From Saprospiraceae bacterium (GTDB taxonomy: Bacteria; Bacteroidota; Bacteroidia; Chitinophagales; Saprospiraceae), in the NCBI GenBank assembly GCA_016715105.1, contig JADKBO010000008.1, positions 236,083 through 300,082 of the forward strand: a DNA stretch of 64,000 nucleotides. The letters are read 5' to 3'. The position numbers were made by a program, and so were the translations under genes. Of this stretch, positions 7,922 to 15,475 are shown one piece after another. Under the pieces are notes generated by a model. That model was not told the origin of the DNA, searched no databases, and saw only the letters and a list, made by a program, of their open reading frames with translations. Each line of letters begins with the position of its first letter. Positions within the stretch are counted from its first letter, which is position 1.

Positions 7922-8887
7922 ATGAATGAAAAATTGAACAACCCACACGACAAATTTTTTAAAGCCCTTTTATCGGATAAAAGTTCGGCCATAACTTTTC
8001 TGCAGTTTTGTTTGCCTCCTGAGGAATTAAGTCTACTTGATTTAGATTCTATCGTTTTGACAAACAATAATTTTATCTCCCCAGAACTTGAAGAAAGTTT
8101 TTCTGATATCATCCTACAAGTTGGTCTTAAAGACAAAGCTGAGGATTGTTATATTAGTATTCTGTTAGAGCATAAGTCATATAAAGATCCATATGTTGAT
8201 TTTCAAGTGATGTATTATTTAGCGCAGGCTTATTATCGTCAAATCAAAAATAAAGAACCTTTAAAGCTGATTTTGCCTATTGTCTATTACCATGGTGAGG
8301 AGAAATGGGAGATGAAGCCAATTGACACCTTGTTTGATGTCAATCAGGAGTTAAAAAAATATCTTCCCTCTTTCGACAAAATTTTCATTGACCTTATAGC
8401 AATGCCTGAGGAGGAAATCGACAAATTGGCCAATACTTTTCTACACCCGGTGGTTCAACTGCAAAGAAATCGATTTGACCTCTCTAAATCTGCTGATAAC
8501 TTTAAACGCATCATTCAAAGTTTATCGCCATATACCTCTAGGAACTTACTGCAAAGTCTTTTTGTTTATTCACTTAGAATTTATAACTTTGAAAGAGAAA
8601 CTTTTAAAGAAATTATAGATAATATACCTTTAACGATTAAATCTGCTATAATGAGCATCTACGATCAAATCAAAATTGAAGGAAAAATTGAAGGCAAACT
8701 CGAAGGAAAAATCGAAGGAAAAATCGAAGGAAAAATTGAGGGCAAACTCGAAGGAAAATTTGAGGAAAAAACTGAAGTGGTCTTAAAAAGTTTTGACAAC
8801 GGTATTCAAATTGCGCTTATCTCCAATATTACAGGCCTTACCGAATCTGAAATTCAAGATATTTTAAGACAAAACAAGAGAATTTAA
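7922..8887 (+). CDS. Rpn-family PD-(D/E)XK nuclease / putative transposase-like protein with C-terminal IEGK repeats
   Basis: A 321-residue protein of the Rpn (recombination-promoting nuclease, Transposase_31-like) family. The start NPHDKFFKALLSD is the family hallmark. The nuclease core is visible as D62 (FSDIILQVG) and E83-H84-K85 (LLEHKS), the PD-(D/E)XK metal and catalytic set, followed by PIVYYHG. Residues 252-283 are eight tandem 4-residue units of the IEGK type, then a conserved tail (VVLKSF..G..I.LIS.ITGLTESEIQDIL). Known enteric relatives are DNA endonucleases and antiphage toxins whose internally started C-terminal product is an antitoxin. Here an internal ATG at 8651 and an internal promoter at 8562-8591 fit that model. 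The gene is followed 5 bp later by a duplicate of its own 3' end. Confidence 0.88.
   Translation: MNEKLNNPHDKFFKALLSDKSSAITFLQFCLPPEELSLLDLDSIVLTNNNFISPELEESFSDIILQVGLKDKAEDCYISILLEHKSYKDPYVDFQVMYYLAQAYYRQIKNKEPLKLILPIVYYHGEEKWEMKPIDTLFDVNQELKKYLPSFDKIFIDLIAMPEEEIDKLANTFLHPVVQLQRNRFDLSKSADNFKRIIQSLSPYTSRNLLQSLFVYSLRIYNFERETFKEIIDNIPLTIKSAIMSIYDQIKIEGKIEGKLEGKIEGKIEGKIEGKLEGKFEEKTEVVLKSFDNGIQIALISNITGLTESEIQDILRQNKRI
8562..8591 (+). promoter_or_regulatory. Candidate intragenic promoter inside the Rpn gene
   Basis: TTG at 8562-8564 (within TTTTTG), a 19-nt spacer, and TAACTTTG at 8584-8591 match the Bacteroidota consensus (-33 TTG, about 19 nt, -7 TAnnTTTG) without a mismatch. A start of transcription near 8598 would give a leader of about 50 nt before the internal in-frame ATG at 8651. 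This is a sequence match only; no expression evidence is available. Confidence 0.45.
8651..8887 (+). CDS. Candidate internally started Rpn C-terminal product (RpnS-like antitoxin), nested in frame
   Basis: ATG at 8651 is in frame with the Rpn nuclease and would yield 78 residues: MSIYDQIK, eight IEGK-type repeats and the conserved C-terminal tail, without any nuclease residues. Its size and content match the separate 77-residue gene at 8893-9126, which begins with the same SIYDQIK segment after a short leader. The upstream internal promoter candidate supports independent expression. In characterised Rpn systems of enterobacteria the internally started product blocks the full-length toxin; applying that here is inference. 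Confidence 0.4.
   Translation: MSIYDQIKIEGKIEGKLEGKIEGKIEGKIEGKLEGKFEEKTEVVLKSFDNGIQIALISNITGLTESEIQDILRQNKRI
8675..8770 (+). repeat. Eight tandem 12-nt in-frame repeats (IEGK units) in the Rpn gene
   Basis: Eight consecutive 12-base units of the form ATT GAA GGA AAA encode IEGK, IEGK, LEGK, IEGK, IEGK, IEGK, LEGK, FEEK. The unit length keeps the frame whatever the copy number. Neighbouring units are near-identical at the DNA level, so slippage can change copy number. The peptide would be a highly charged helix or coiled coil. Confidence 0.9.
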
Positions 8888-8892
8888 AATTT

Positions 8893-9126
8893 ATGTCTAC
8901 CACATCAACAACACTGAGCATTTATGATCAAATCAAAATGGAGGGCAAAATTGAAGGTAGAATTGAAGGCAGAATTGAAGGCAAAATTGAAGGCAAAATG
9001 GAGGTAAAAAGGGATGTGGTCTTAAAAAGTTTTGAATGCGGTTTTCAAATTGAGCTTATTTCTAAAATTACTGAGCTCTCTACATCTGAAATTCAAAATA
9101 TTCTAAAATTAAATAATAGGGTTTAA
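8893..9126 (+). CDS. Stand-alone Rpn C-terminal paralogue, candidate antitoxin
   Basis: A 77-residue protein starting 5 bp after the Rpn nuclease stop. After a short Ser/Thr leader it reads SIYDQIKMEGKIEG, six IEGK/IEGR-type repeats, then VVLKSFECGFQIELISKITELSTSEIQNIL, which aligns over its whole length with the last 78 residues of the upstream nuclease. It contains none of the nuclease residues. The simplest origin is tandem duplication of the 3' end of the nuclease gene followed by divergence. Because the matching region of Rpn proteins is known elsewhere to act as an antitoxin, this could be a dedicated, free-standing antitoxin, probably co-transcribed. Alternatively it is a decaying duplicate, although the frame is intact and substitutions are mostly conservative. 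Confidence 0.75.
   Translation: MSTTSTTLSIYDQIKMEGKIEGRIEGRIEGKIEGKMEVKRDVVLKSFECGFQIELISKITELSTSEIQNILKLNNRV
8938..9009 (+). repeat. Six tandem 12-nt in-frame repeats in the small Rpn paralogue
   Basis: Six 12-base units encode MEGK, IEGR, IEGR, IEGK, IEGK, MEVK. They correspond to the eight-unit array at 8675-8770 in the preceding gene, but with different copy number and an Arg variant, showing that the two arrays have diverged independently. Confidence 0.88.
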
Positions 9127-9158
9127 TATTTTATGTAATCCTCCATAAAACAAAAAAA

Positions 9159-9188
9159 GTTGGCTTCCCAAATTCATGAAAAGCCAAC
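9159..9188 (-). terminator. Rho-independent terminator for the DUF2911 gene
   Basis: On the minus strand GTTGGCTT (9188-9181), a 14-nt loop and AAGCCAAC (9166-9159) form a perfect 8-bp stem followed by a run of seven T's. It lies downstream of the stop at 9214. The adjoining sequence may also terminate the convergent Rpn operon that ends at 9126. Confidence 0.8.
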
Positions 9189-9213
9189 CTCAAAACAATA
9201 TATCGATAAAAAA

Positions 9214-9735
9214 CTAAAGCGAAATAGGCAACTTGGCAATGGTTTTACCCCATCCCATGTAAATAGCTTTATCAGCATAGTTGCAATCTATAGAGAATGC
9301 TTCGATGCTTTCATTAGCAGCCATTGTAGATGCTTTCACTCTCACAACATCATTAGCTTCTTTGTAAGAATAAGCACCCCATACGTCAGTGTCTTTGCTT
9401 ATGACAATTGTCCAAGCATCAGCCGCAGGAACTGCATACATAGTATAATTACCAGCAGCCAATTTTGACCCACCAATGGTAATTGGTTGATTCAAAACGA
9501 GTTCAGTAGCTTCATTTGCTCCAAGTCTCCATACTTGTCCTGTTGGAACCAAAGTTGACAACTCTCTTCCGTTGAGTTGTGGTCTTGAATAAAAAATTTT
9601 GAGGATTGGCTTTGAATTTCTGTCCGCTCTCAAAATTGCTACGTCTAAAGGACTTTTATCAATTGCTGCAAACTTCTGTGCAGAAAGGGAAAGCCCAAAA
9701 CAAATAAACAATACAAATAGACCTAATTTTTTCAT
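9214..9735 (-). CDS. Secreted DUF2911 domain protein
   Basis: A 173-residue protein with an N-terminal signal peptide (hydrophobic residues 4-17, cleavage near SLSAQ). The mature part follows the DUF2911 pattern: KIFYSRPQLNGRELS..LVPTGQVWRLGANEATEL, then GGSKLAAGNYTMYAVP, TIVISKDTDVWGAYSYKEANDVVRV. The family is common in Bacteroidota, is predicted to be a periplasmic or surface beta-rich protein, and has no established biochemical role. It is monocistronic, with its own terminator. A second, longer DUF2911 protein is encoded at 20612-21724. Confidence 0.92.
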   Translation of the reverse strand: MKKLGLFVLFICFGLSLSAQKFAAIDKSPLDVAILRADRNSKPILKIFYSRPQLNGRELSTLVPTGQVWRLGANEATELVLNQPITIGGSKLAAGNYTMYAVPAADAWTIVISKDTDVWGAYSYKEANDVVRVKASTMAANESIEAFSIDCNYADKAIYMGWGKTIAKLPISL

Positions 9736-10065
9736 TTTTTAACATTATTTGAATAATAATAAATGAGTGTATTAAATAACTTAAAATAAGTAAATCATTA
9801 CTCTACACTTACAATCAAATATAATCCATTGTCATTTGCCAATGTTATTTTGAAAGAATCTTAGCTTAAAATTAACGATTTTGTTATGAATTTACAAAAG
9901 CAAAAATTCGAGACCAAAAGCTTTGGATAGCTTAAAAGTTAATTCAAATCAAATAAGTTTAATCTGGAAATTCGTTCTTACTTCTGAATTGTTGAATTTC
10001 CAGTATGTTTGCAAACATTAATTTGATTTATTCACCTCCATTTTGCCTTAAAATCAGAAAAATAC
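9736..10065. other. Divergent intergenic region between the DUF2911 and FkbM genes
   Basis: 330 bp of AT-rich sequence. Apart from the minus-strand promoter element at 9816-9823 I see no open frame, RNA gene or strong hairpin. Confidence 0.6.
9816..9823 (-). promoter_or_regulatory. Candidate -7 promoter element for the DUF2911 gene
   Basis: The minus strand reads TATATTTG here, an exact TAnnTTTG box, about 80 nt before the ATG at 9735. A TTG lies only 16 nt further upstream, slightly closer than the usual 19, so the call is tentative. Confidence 0.35.
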
Positions 10066-10800
10066 ATGCTCGGAAATTTAAAGGAATACCTTAAGATCCT
10101 GCTCAAAAAACTTCCAATACCACTTTCCAAAAATCACATGTATGATATACAAACCCAAAAGATTATCAAAAGAGTTTTAAAAGAAAATGGAAATGCCGTG
10201 GATGTTGGTTGCCATGTAGGTGAAATCATGGACTTAATGTACAACGCTGCACCACAAGGTAATCATTTTGGTTTTGAGCCCATTCCTTCATATGCATCAT
10301 TTTTGAAGGAAAAGTATGCGACCAAAAATAATGTTCACATATACCATCTTGCACTGAGTGAAAAGGAAGGTAAAACCACATTCAACTACGTAAAAAGTAA
10401 CCCTGCATATAGCGGCATAAAAGCTAGAAAGTTTGACAGAGCATCAGAAAAAGTGGAGGTAATTGAGGTAGATCTTGCTCGTTTAGATGATATTTTACCA
10501 AAAAACCTACCAATAAATTTAATAAAAATAGACGTAGAAGGCGCTGAAATGTTGGTTTTAAGGGGTGCTCGTAAAACAATTGACACTTTTCATCCCGTTG
10601 TCATTTTTGAGCATGGTTTGGGCGGAGCTGATGTTTATGGTTTCAATCCAATCGATGTTTATAGTTTTTTTGATGGTTTAAATATGAATGTTTCTACCAT
10701 GAGCAAGTACTTAAAAAGTAGCCCCGCGCTTACTCAAACAGAATTTTCAGATCACTTCTATCAAAGAAAGGATTACTATTATATAGCGTATCCAAAATAA
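10066..10800 (+). CDS. FkbM family SAM-dependent methyltransferase
   Basis: A 244-residue protein. The SAM-binding region is AVDVGCHVGEIMDLM (about residues 44-58), an atypical motif I, followed by an acidic strand end (HFGFEPIPS) and the FkbM-specific INLIKIDVEGAEMLVLRGARKTI block around residues 148-170, where the D-EGAE motif is diagnostic. FkbM enzymes O-methylate sugars or secondary metabolites, commonly surface glycans in Bacteroidota. The substrate cannot be inferred. It stands alone, convergent with thiE, and lies between genes of unrelated function. Confidence 0.9.
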   Translation: MLGNLKEYLKILLKKLPIPLSKNHMYDIQTQKIIKRVLKENGNAVDVGCHVGEIMDLMYNAAPQGNHFGFEPIPSYASFLKEKYATKNNVHIYHLALSEKEGKTTFNYVKSNPAYSGIKARKFDRASEKVEVIEVDLARLDDILPKNLPINLIKIDVEGAEMLVLRGARKTIDTFHPVVIFEHGLGGADVYGFNPIDVYSFFDGLNMNVSTMSKYLKSSPALTQTEFSDHFYQRKDYYYIAYPK

Positions 10801-10824
10801 CAAATCCCCTTATAAGCCCCTTGT

Positions 10825-11463
10825 CTAAATTCCTTTGGGTTTGAGTATTTTTATGAACTTTTCAGAGATCAATTTAGGGTCTTCGCCAGACATAATTTGA
10901 TTTACAACGACAATACCTGCAGAACCAAGATCCATAACATCCGCAGCGTTTTTCAAACTGATTCCGCCTGCTGCTATAACCGGCTTTTTGGATACTTTTA
11001 TCATTGATTTCAATCCTTCAATTCCTAACAAACCTCTATCATCCAATTTGGTATTGGTCCTAAATACGGGAGCTGCGATGTAGTAGTCAACTTCTTGCCC
11101 ATTTGACAAAACAACTTGTGCTTCATTTTCTACGGTAAACCCTATAATTTTATGTGGACCAAAAAGTTTTCTTACTTCAGCAATTGGTAGATCCTTTTGC
11201 CCAATATGTATGCCGTCTGCATCGATGGCCATGGCAATATCCAAACGATCATTGATGATCAAAGGGACTCCAAATTTATTACACATATTTTTGAGCACTA
11301 GAGCTTTGGCATAAATTTCATTTGCCTCTTTATTTTTTTCTCTGTATTGGATCATAGTTGCTCCTCCTTTTAGCGCAAGTTGGATGACAGACTCCAAACT
11401 TTTCTCACCTACAAGCCGTGAATCTGTAACAACGTATAAACTGAAATCTAATTTATTTGCCAT
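10825..11463 (-). CDS. thiE: Thiamine phosphate synthase
   Basis: ThiE couples the thiazole phosphate and hydroxymethyl-pyrimidine diphosphate halves to form thiamine phosphate. The TIM-barrel motifs are present in order: LYVVTDSRL, GGATMIQYREKN (diphosphate/Mg site), VPLIINDRLDIAMAIDADGIHIGQKDLP, IIGFTVEN, DYYIAAPVFRTNTK and PVIAAGGISLKNAADVMDLGSAGIVVVNQIM. The reading frame extends to an ATG at 11481; the ATG at 11463 (MANKLDFSLYVVTD) fits the family better and gives about 212 residues. No other thiamine gene is nearby, and I found no TPP-riboswitch core upstream. Confidence 0.95.
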   Translation of the reverse strand: MANKLDFSLYVVTDSRLVGEKSLESVIQLALKGGATMIQYREKNKEANEIYAKALVLKNMCNKFGVPLIINDRLDIAMAIDADGIHIGQKDLPIAEVRKLFGPHKIIGFTVENEAQVVLSNGQEVDYYIAAPVFRTNTKLDDRGLLGIEGLKSMIKVSKKPVIAAGGISLKNAADVMDLGSAGIVVVNQIMSGEDPKLISEKFIKILKPKGI

Positions 11464-11625
11464 AATTTGAGTTTTTACCAAGGCTTGGATAGCATTGAGA
11501 TGATTGAAAATTGATGGGTCAATAAAGATGGTGAATTCCTTTCAAAAAAAATCAAAATATCGCAATTCTCAAAAGAATTACTCAAGAAGACCTATTAAAA
11601 GTGTAAGATAGGAAAAAAGGCGACT

Positions 11626-12534
11626 TTATGGTCTATTGCCAGGCTCGAAAATCTGGTATTTATCTAATTCAAAATTTCTATTATAGCTATGGTTTACATC
11701 AATAAATTTTTTGAAATCAGCTGGCTGTCCGTCTACTAAAAGATTAGGATTTAAGGCATTAAACTCATTTTCAACCTCAGCCAAAAACGCTTCATCGGTC
11801 AAAAACTTTAAATAATACCTCAAGTTGATGGTGTATTGTTTGTAATTGTATTTGCCGGCATATCGTTTATGTGCAGAATCCCAGGCATCTTTACCAATAC
11901 ATTTTAATTCACTATAATATTTCATCATTCTACCAGCAGCATCAATGTTTATGATGGGATGGAAACGATCATCATATTCGATCAATTTTTCAGGGCTGGA
12001 AGTATTGGAAGTAATTAAAAAGCGTAAATCTTTTCCATGATTAAAGCACACAAGATCAGTACACCCATTAAACGTTTTCAATCCAAATTGAGTAGCTAAA
12101 GCAGGTTGCATGTGGATCAATCCTATTCCACCATCATTCCTTCCATTGGGTAAATAATTGATACCATTACACTCTTGCATGAGCATAGTGAGTAAAGTGT
12201 ATTTTGGAAGACCATATTTTTCTTCAACAGCAGATGTAATATTCTCAAATCGCAATGCACGCATAAAAATTCCAATTGTCCGGGTCCTAGCATCGCAATT
12301 TTCTAAACCATACTTTCCTTCATCACCTAAGAAAGACAAGTTTTCAAAAGTTGGTTTAGGTGTAAACTCAATATAAGATAAATCAATGGGTTTCAGGAAC
12401 AAATAATGACCAAAATTATCGTCTTTACAACTGATCGATGGAGCGAAAGTTGCAGACTTACTCATCAAATTTTTACCGCAAACCATGGCGACAAACAAAA
12501 ACATAAACGTTAAAACAATTTTCCTAGCACGCAT
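11626..12534 (-). CDS. Secreted lytic transglycosylase-like (SLT-fold) protein
   Basis: A 302-residue protein with a signal peptide (hydrophobic residues 6-20). The central region, GLPKYTLLTMLMQECNGINYLPNGRNDGGIGLIHMQPALATQFGL, matches the SLT pattern of an E in the first helix (QEC, the expected catalytic acid), then the G-GL-Q-P turn. Members cleave the glycan strands of peptidoglycan. The protein is divergent from well-studied Slt/MltC enzymes and the Asn-Tyr-rich C-terminal part is not recognised. Assignment rests on the motif; a structure prediction would be needed to confirm activity. Confidence 0.65.
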   Translation of the reverse strand: MRARKIVLTFMFLFVAMVCGKNLMSKSATFAPSISCKDDNFGHYLFLKPIDLSYIEFTPKPTFENLSFLGDEGKYGLENCDARTRTIGIFMRALRFENITSAVEEKYGLPKYTLLTMLMQECNGINYLPNGRNDGGIGLIHMQPALATQFGLKTFNGCTDLVCFNHGKDLRFLITSNTSSPEKLIEYDDRFHPIINIDAAGRMMKYYSELKCIGKDAWDSAHKRYAGKYNYKQYTINLRYYLKFLTDEAFLAEVENEFNALNPNLLVDGQPADFKKFIDVNHSYNRNFELDKYQIFEPGNRP

Positions 12535-12649
12535 GCATCAAATACTATAGTGGTTACTAAAACTGAGTAAAACGGCAATACTTATTACCTAATGGTTTCC
12601 CCTTAGAGGTAAAACAACATACTTGTTTGTGGCACTAATGTAAAAAAGA

Positions 12650-14494
12650 TTATTCAATTAACGGCGCTTTCCAAAAATTATTCTCCCTATTTACATCCAT
12701 CATTCTATAAGATGGATCAATCTCAATAGATGAAATTTCACTATTTTTTTCCTCTATTTGCAACATGTAAGTAGGGTGAGTCCAGTCCCAATCTTTGCAG
12801 ATGGTGTATGAATCATGATCAACATCTGGTTTTTTTTCTCCCCTCATAATGCTCTGTGGTATGTAATAAAGGTGTTTCTTTCCATTTTTCAAAGTGACCA
12901 AAACATCCAGAGGCATCGGTAGCAAACTTCTATTTGATAACATTAAATTTTTATCCATCAATGTGTCCACCGCGTAATCAATGGTTTTAGTAGTGTATAC
13001 CCAGTATTCTTTAAACCAATCTAATTCAAGATTACTTTCCTTTTCAAACACTCTGATAAAATCATTGGGTGTTGGGTGTTTGAATTTCCAATCATTAAAA
13101 TACCTCAGAAGCGCTCTGTCAAATACTTCCTTACCAACTATATAATTGAGTTGTACCAATGCCAATTCACCTTTTGTATAAGATCCAACACTATAAGCCG
13201 TATTGGTGGTATAATGATCTGAATGTGTTGAAATTGCCTCTTCCATTCCTGATTCTGTAAACTTTCCAAATCCATCCATGGTTGGCTTAAATATAAAGTC
13301 GCTCGCCTTTCCAGAAATCAATCCCTTTCTTACCAAAAAATCCATTGTTTCTGTAGATGCAAAAGAAGTAAAACCTTCGTCCATCCAAGGATATAAAGAT
13401 TCATTTGTGCCCAAAATCATCTGGTACCAGGAATGCATCCATTCATGTACAGCTACCCCAACCAAACTATTGATCGGACGATTTCCAGTGATGAGTGTTG
13501 CCATTGGGTATTCCATGCCGCCGTCACCTGCTTGTATAAAGGAATATACTGGATATGGGTATTTACCATACCTCGCATTCATAAATGGCAGTGCTTGGGA
13601 CATGATCGCAGGCAATGCTTCCCAACTGGAAGATGTTTTTTCCCCTGGTTGATAGAAAAAATGCAATTCTGTTCCATCTGGAGCTACTTGTTTCAAATGT
13701 TTGTAATCTGGATCAGCCGCCCAAACAAAGTCATGGACATTTTCAGCTTTGAACTTCCATTCCAATTTCTTAGGTTTATTTTTAGGCTCATCAGCAGCAT
13801 ATCCATGGCCGATCTCTTCAGGGTTTTGTAATACTCCTGTGGCTCCAATCACAAACTTTGAATTGATTTTAATTTCCACGTCAAAATTTCCCCAAACTCC
13901 ATAAAATTCTCTTGCAACATATGGGTTTGCATGCCATCCTTGCACATCGTACTCTGATAATTTTGGATACCATTGAGCCATGCTATAATCTATACCTTCT
14001 GCATTATTACGTCCAGATCTTCTGATTTGCACGGGAACTTGAGCTTCAAATTTCAATTTTAATTTCACCTCTTGCCCGGGAGCGATAAAATCATCCAGTA
14101 CGATTTCAAAAATGGTACCTTCCTCATGGGTATTCTTGAGCTTTTTGCCATCCATTTCTATTTCTGTGATCTGCATGTAACCAATCTGATCCTTATCTAG
14201 TTTAGAAATACGATCCCCTACCCGTCTATCTGGATCTACAATACTTCTAGAGCGTACATCCATCATACTATTGGGCTGGAAAGCATTATAATACAAATGA
14301 AAAAACAACCTATTGAGGGTATCTGGTGAAAGATTGGTATAGGTTATCCATTCTTCTCCCTCGTACTGATGTTTTTTATCATCAAAATCAACTTTTATTT
14401 TGTAATCAGCTTTCTGTTGCCAATATGCATTTTGTTGTCCGAAAAGATTATTGACTAATAGAAGGATTGTGAAAAATAGTGCGCTTCTCAACAT
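12650..14494 (-). CDS. Secreted M1 family zinc metallopeptidase (aminopeptidase N-like)
   Basis: A 614-residue protein with a signal peptide ending near LFGQQ. The N-terminal beta domain is followed by the catalytic domain with the exopeptidase GxMEN-like strand as GGMEYPMATLI, then the zinc site HEWMH (about residues 350-354) and the third ligand Glu about 19 residues later in MDEGFTSF. YTKGELALVQLNYIVG, including the family's active-site tyrosine region, follows. These peptidases remove N-terminal residues from peptides in the periplasm or at the cell surface. The gene lies 20 bp upstream-to-downstream of the CPBP protease gene on the same strand, so co-transcription from dapF onward is possible. 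Confidence 0.94.
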   Translation of the reverse strand: MLRSALFFTILLLVNNLFGQQNAYWQQKADYKIKVDFDDKKHQYEGEEWITYTNLSPDTLNRLFFHLYYNAFQPNSMMDVRSRSIVDPDRRVGDRISKLDKDQIGYMQITEIEMDGKKLKNTHEEGTIFEIVLDDFIAPGQEVKLKLKFEAQVPVQIRRSGRNNAEGIDYSMAQWYPKLSEYDVQGWHANPYVAREFYGVWGNFDVEIKINSKFVIGATGVLQNPEEIGHGYAADEPKNKPKKLEWKFKAENVHDFVWAADPDYKHLKQVAPDGTELHFFYQPGEKTSSSWEALPAIMSQALPFMNARYGKYPYPVYSFIQAGDGGMEYPMATLITGNRPINSLVGVAVHEWMHSWYQMILGTNESLYPWMDEGFTSFASTETMDFLVRKGLISGKASDFIFKPTMDGFGKFTESGMEEAISTHSDHYTTNTAYSVGSYTKGELALVQLNYIVGKEVFDRALLRYFNDWKFKHPTPNDFIRVFEKESNLELDWFKEYWVYTTKTIDYAVDTLMDKNLMLSNRSLLPMPLDVLVTLKNGKKHLYYIPQSIMRGEKKPDVDHDSYTICKDWDWTHPTYMLQIEEKNSEISSIEIDPSYRMMDVNRENNFWKAPLIE

Positions 14495-14513
14495 TTAAAT
14501 TTTGTTTCATTTT

Positions 14514-15464
14514 TTACAAATCATTTGGTTGGTCTGATACGGGTTCTAGTAAATAATTTAGCGAAGGCCAATTATATTTTTTATAACATATGTATACAAA
14601 GATGATGGCGGTAACAATGAACGCAAGTGTCATGACCGCTGGATTGATGGTTTCGCTTTTGAGGAGGGAATCAGTTTGTAGCACTCCCCCACCATATGAT
14701 GAAATGACTGCGCCATAAAAGTTTGTCGCTGCATGCACTCCTAATGCCAATTCCAGCCTTCCATCCATGATAGTGATCAGGGCTAGGAATAGCCCAGCTG
14801 TTATGTAATAGGTCAACATGATGGCAATCCCATACTCCTTTATTTCTGGATTGGCACCATGAACTGCTGCAAATAATACTGAAGTGATCAGCATCAATGC
14901 TATCTTATTTTTTGTAACCAATGCTAAACCCTGCATTAAATAACCTCTGAAAAATAGTTCCTCAAAACTGGTTTGTATCGGTAGTAAAAAAATACAAATA
15001 ATCAATAAAGTAAAAAATGACAAGGCATCAAAGTGAAAAACATAATTGATTGGTGCGACAAAATATGAAACTATCTCTCCAGCCAATCCTAAGCCAAACC
15101 ATAAGCCAAAGCCAAATACTAATCTCCCCACGTCCACCTTACTATCATTGGGAAAGATCAAATCTTTGAATTTCTTCTTCTGAATTTTTACTGCATAAAA
15201 TAACCCGACAATGGCAAAAATAAACATGGTAATGAGTAAAACCAATCCCAAATTACTTCCAATGCCGATCAGTTTAAAGTCAGTGGTTCTACTAAATTCC
15301 TCAAACTGTTTTGTACCTATATTATTATTTTTAATAGAAAAATAAGCCACTGCTGTCAAAGGTAGTTGTCCTAAAAAATACCCAGCAAATGTCAAAAATA
15401 TGCCAATGAGATACCATTGAACTTTGTTTTCTCCTTCTTTAATTTTACTAAAATAGTTTCCCAC
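14514..15464 (-). CDS. CPBP family intramembrane glutamic endopeptidase
   Basis: A 316-residue membrane protein with about eight hydrophobic segments. The CPBP/Abi (CAAX protease and bacteriocin-processing) motifs are all present: EELFFRGYL (motif 1, E-E-x3-R), FAAVHGA (motif 2, F-x3-H) and GVHAATNFYG (motif 3, H-x3-N). These residues form the intramembrane active site of Rce1-like proteases. Substrates in bacteria are mostly unknown. The gene is 12 bp downstream of dapF and 20 bp upstream of the M1 peptidase gene, all on the minus strand. Confidence 0.93.
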   Translation of the reverse strand: MGNYFSKIKEGENKVQWYLIGIFLTFAGYFLGQLPLTAVAYFSIKNNNIGTKQFEEFSRTTDFKLIGIGSNLGLVLLITMFIFAIVGLFYAVKIQKKKFKDLIFPNDSKVDVGRLVFGFGLWFGLGLAGEIVSYFVAPINYVFHFDALSFFTLLIICIFLLPIQTSFEELFFRGYLMQGLALVTKNKIALMLITSVLFAAVHGANPEIKEYGIAIMLTYYITAGLFLALITIMDGRLELALGVHAATNFYGAVISSYGGGVLQTDSLLKSETINPAVMTLAFIVTAIIFVYICYKKYNWPSLNYLLEPVSDQPNDL

Positions 15465-15475
15465 TGCCTTTGATT

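Noticed and set aside
7922..8887. Active insertion sequence
   Set aside because: Rpn proteins are sometimes called transposases, but there are no terminal repeats or target duplications here; the nuclease role fits better.
8675..9009. CRISPR or direct-repeat array
   Set aside because: The 12-nt repeats are contiguous without spacers and encode protein in frame in two genes; they are coding microrepeats.
11464..11625. TPP riboswitch before thiE
   Set aside because: The conserved CTGAGA and ACCTGA-type cores are not found upstream of the gene.
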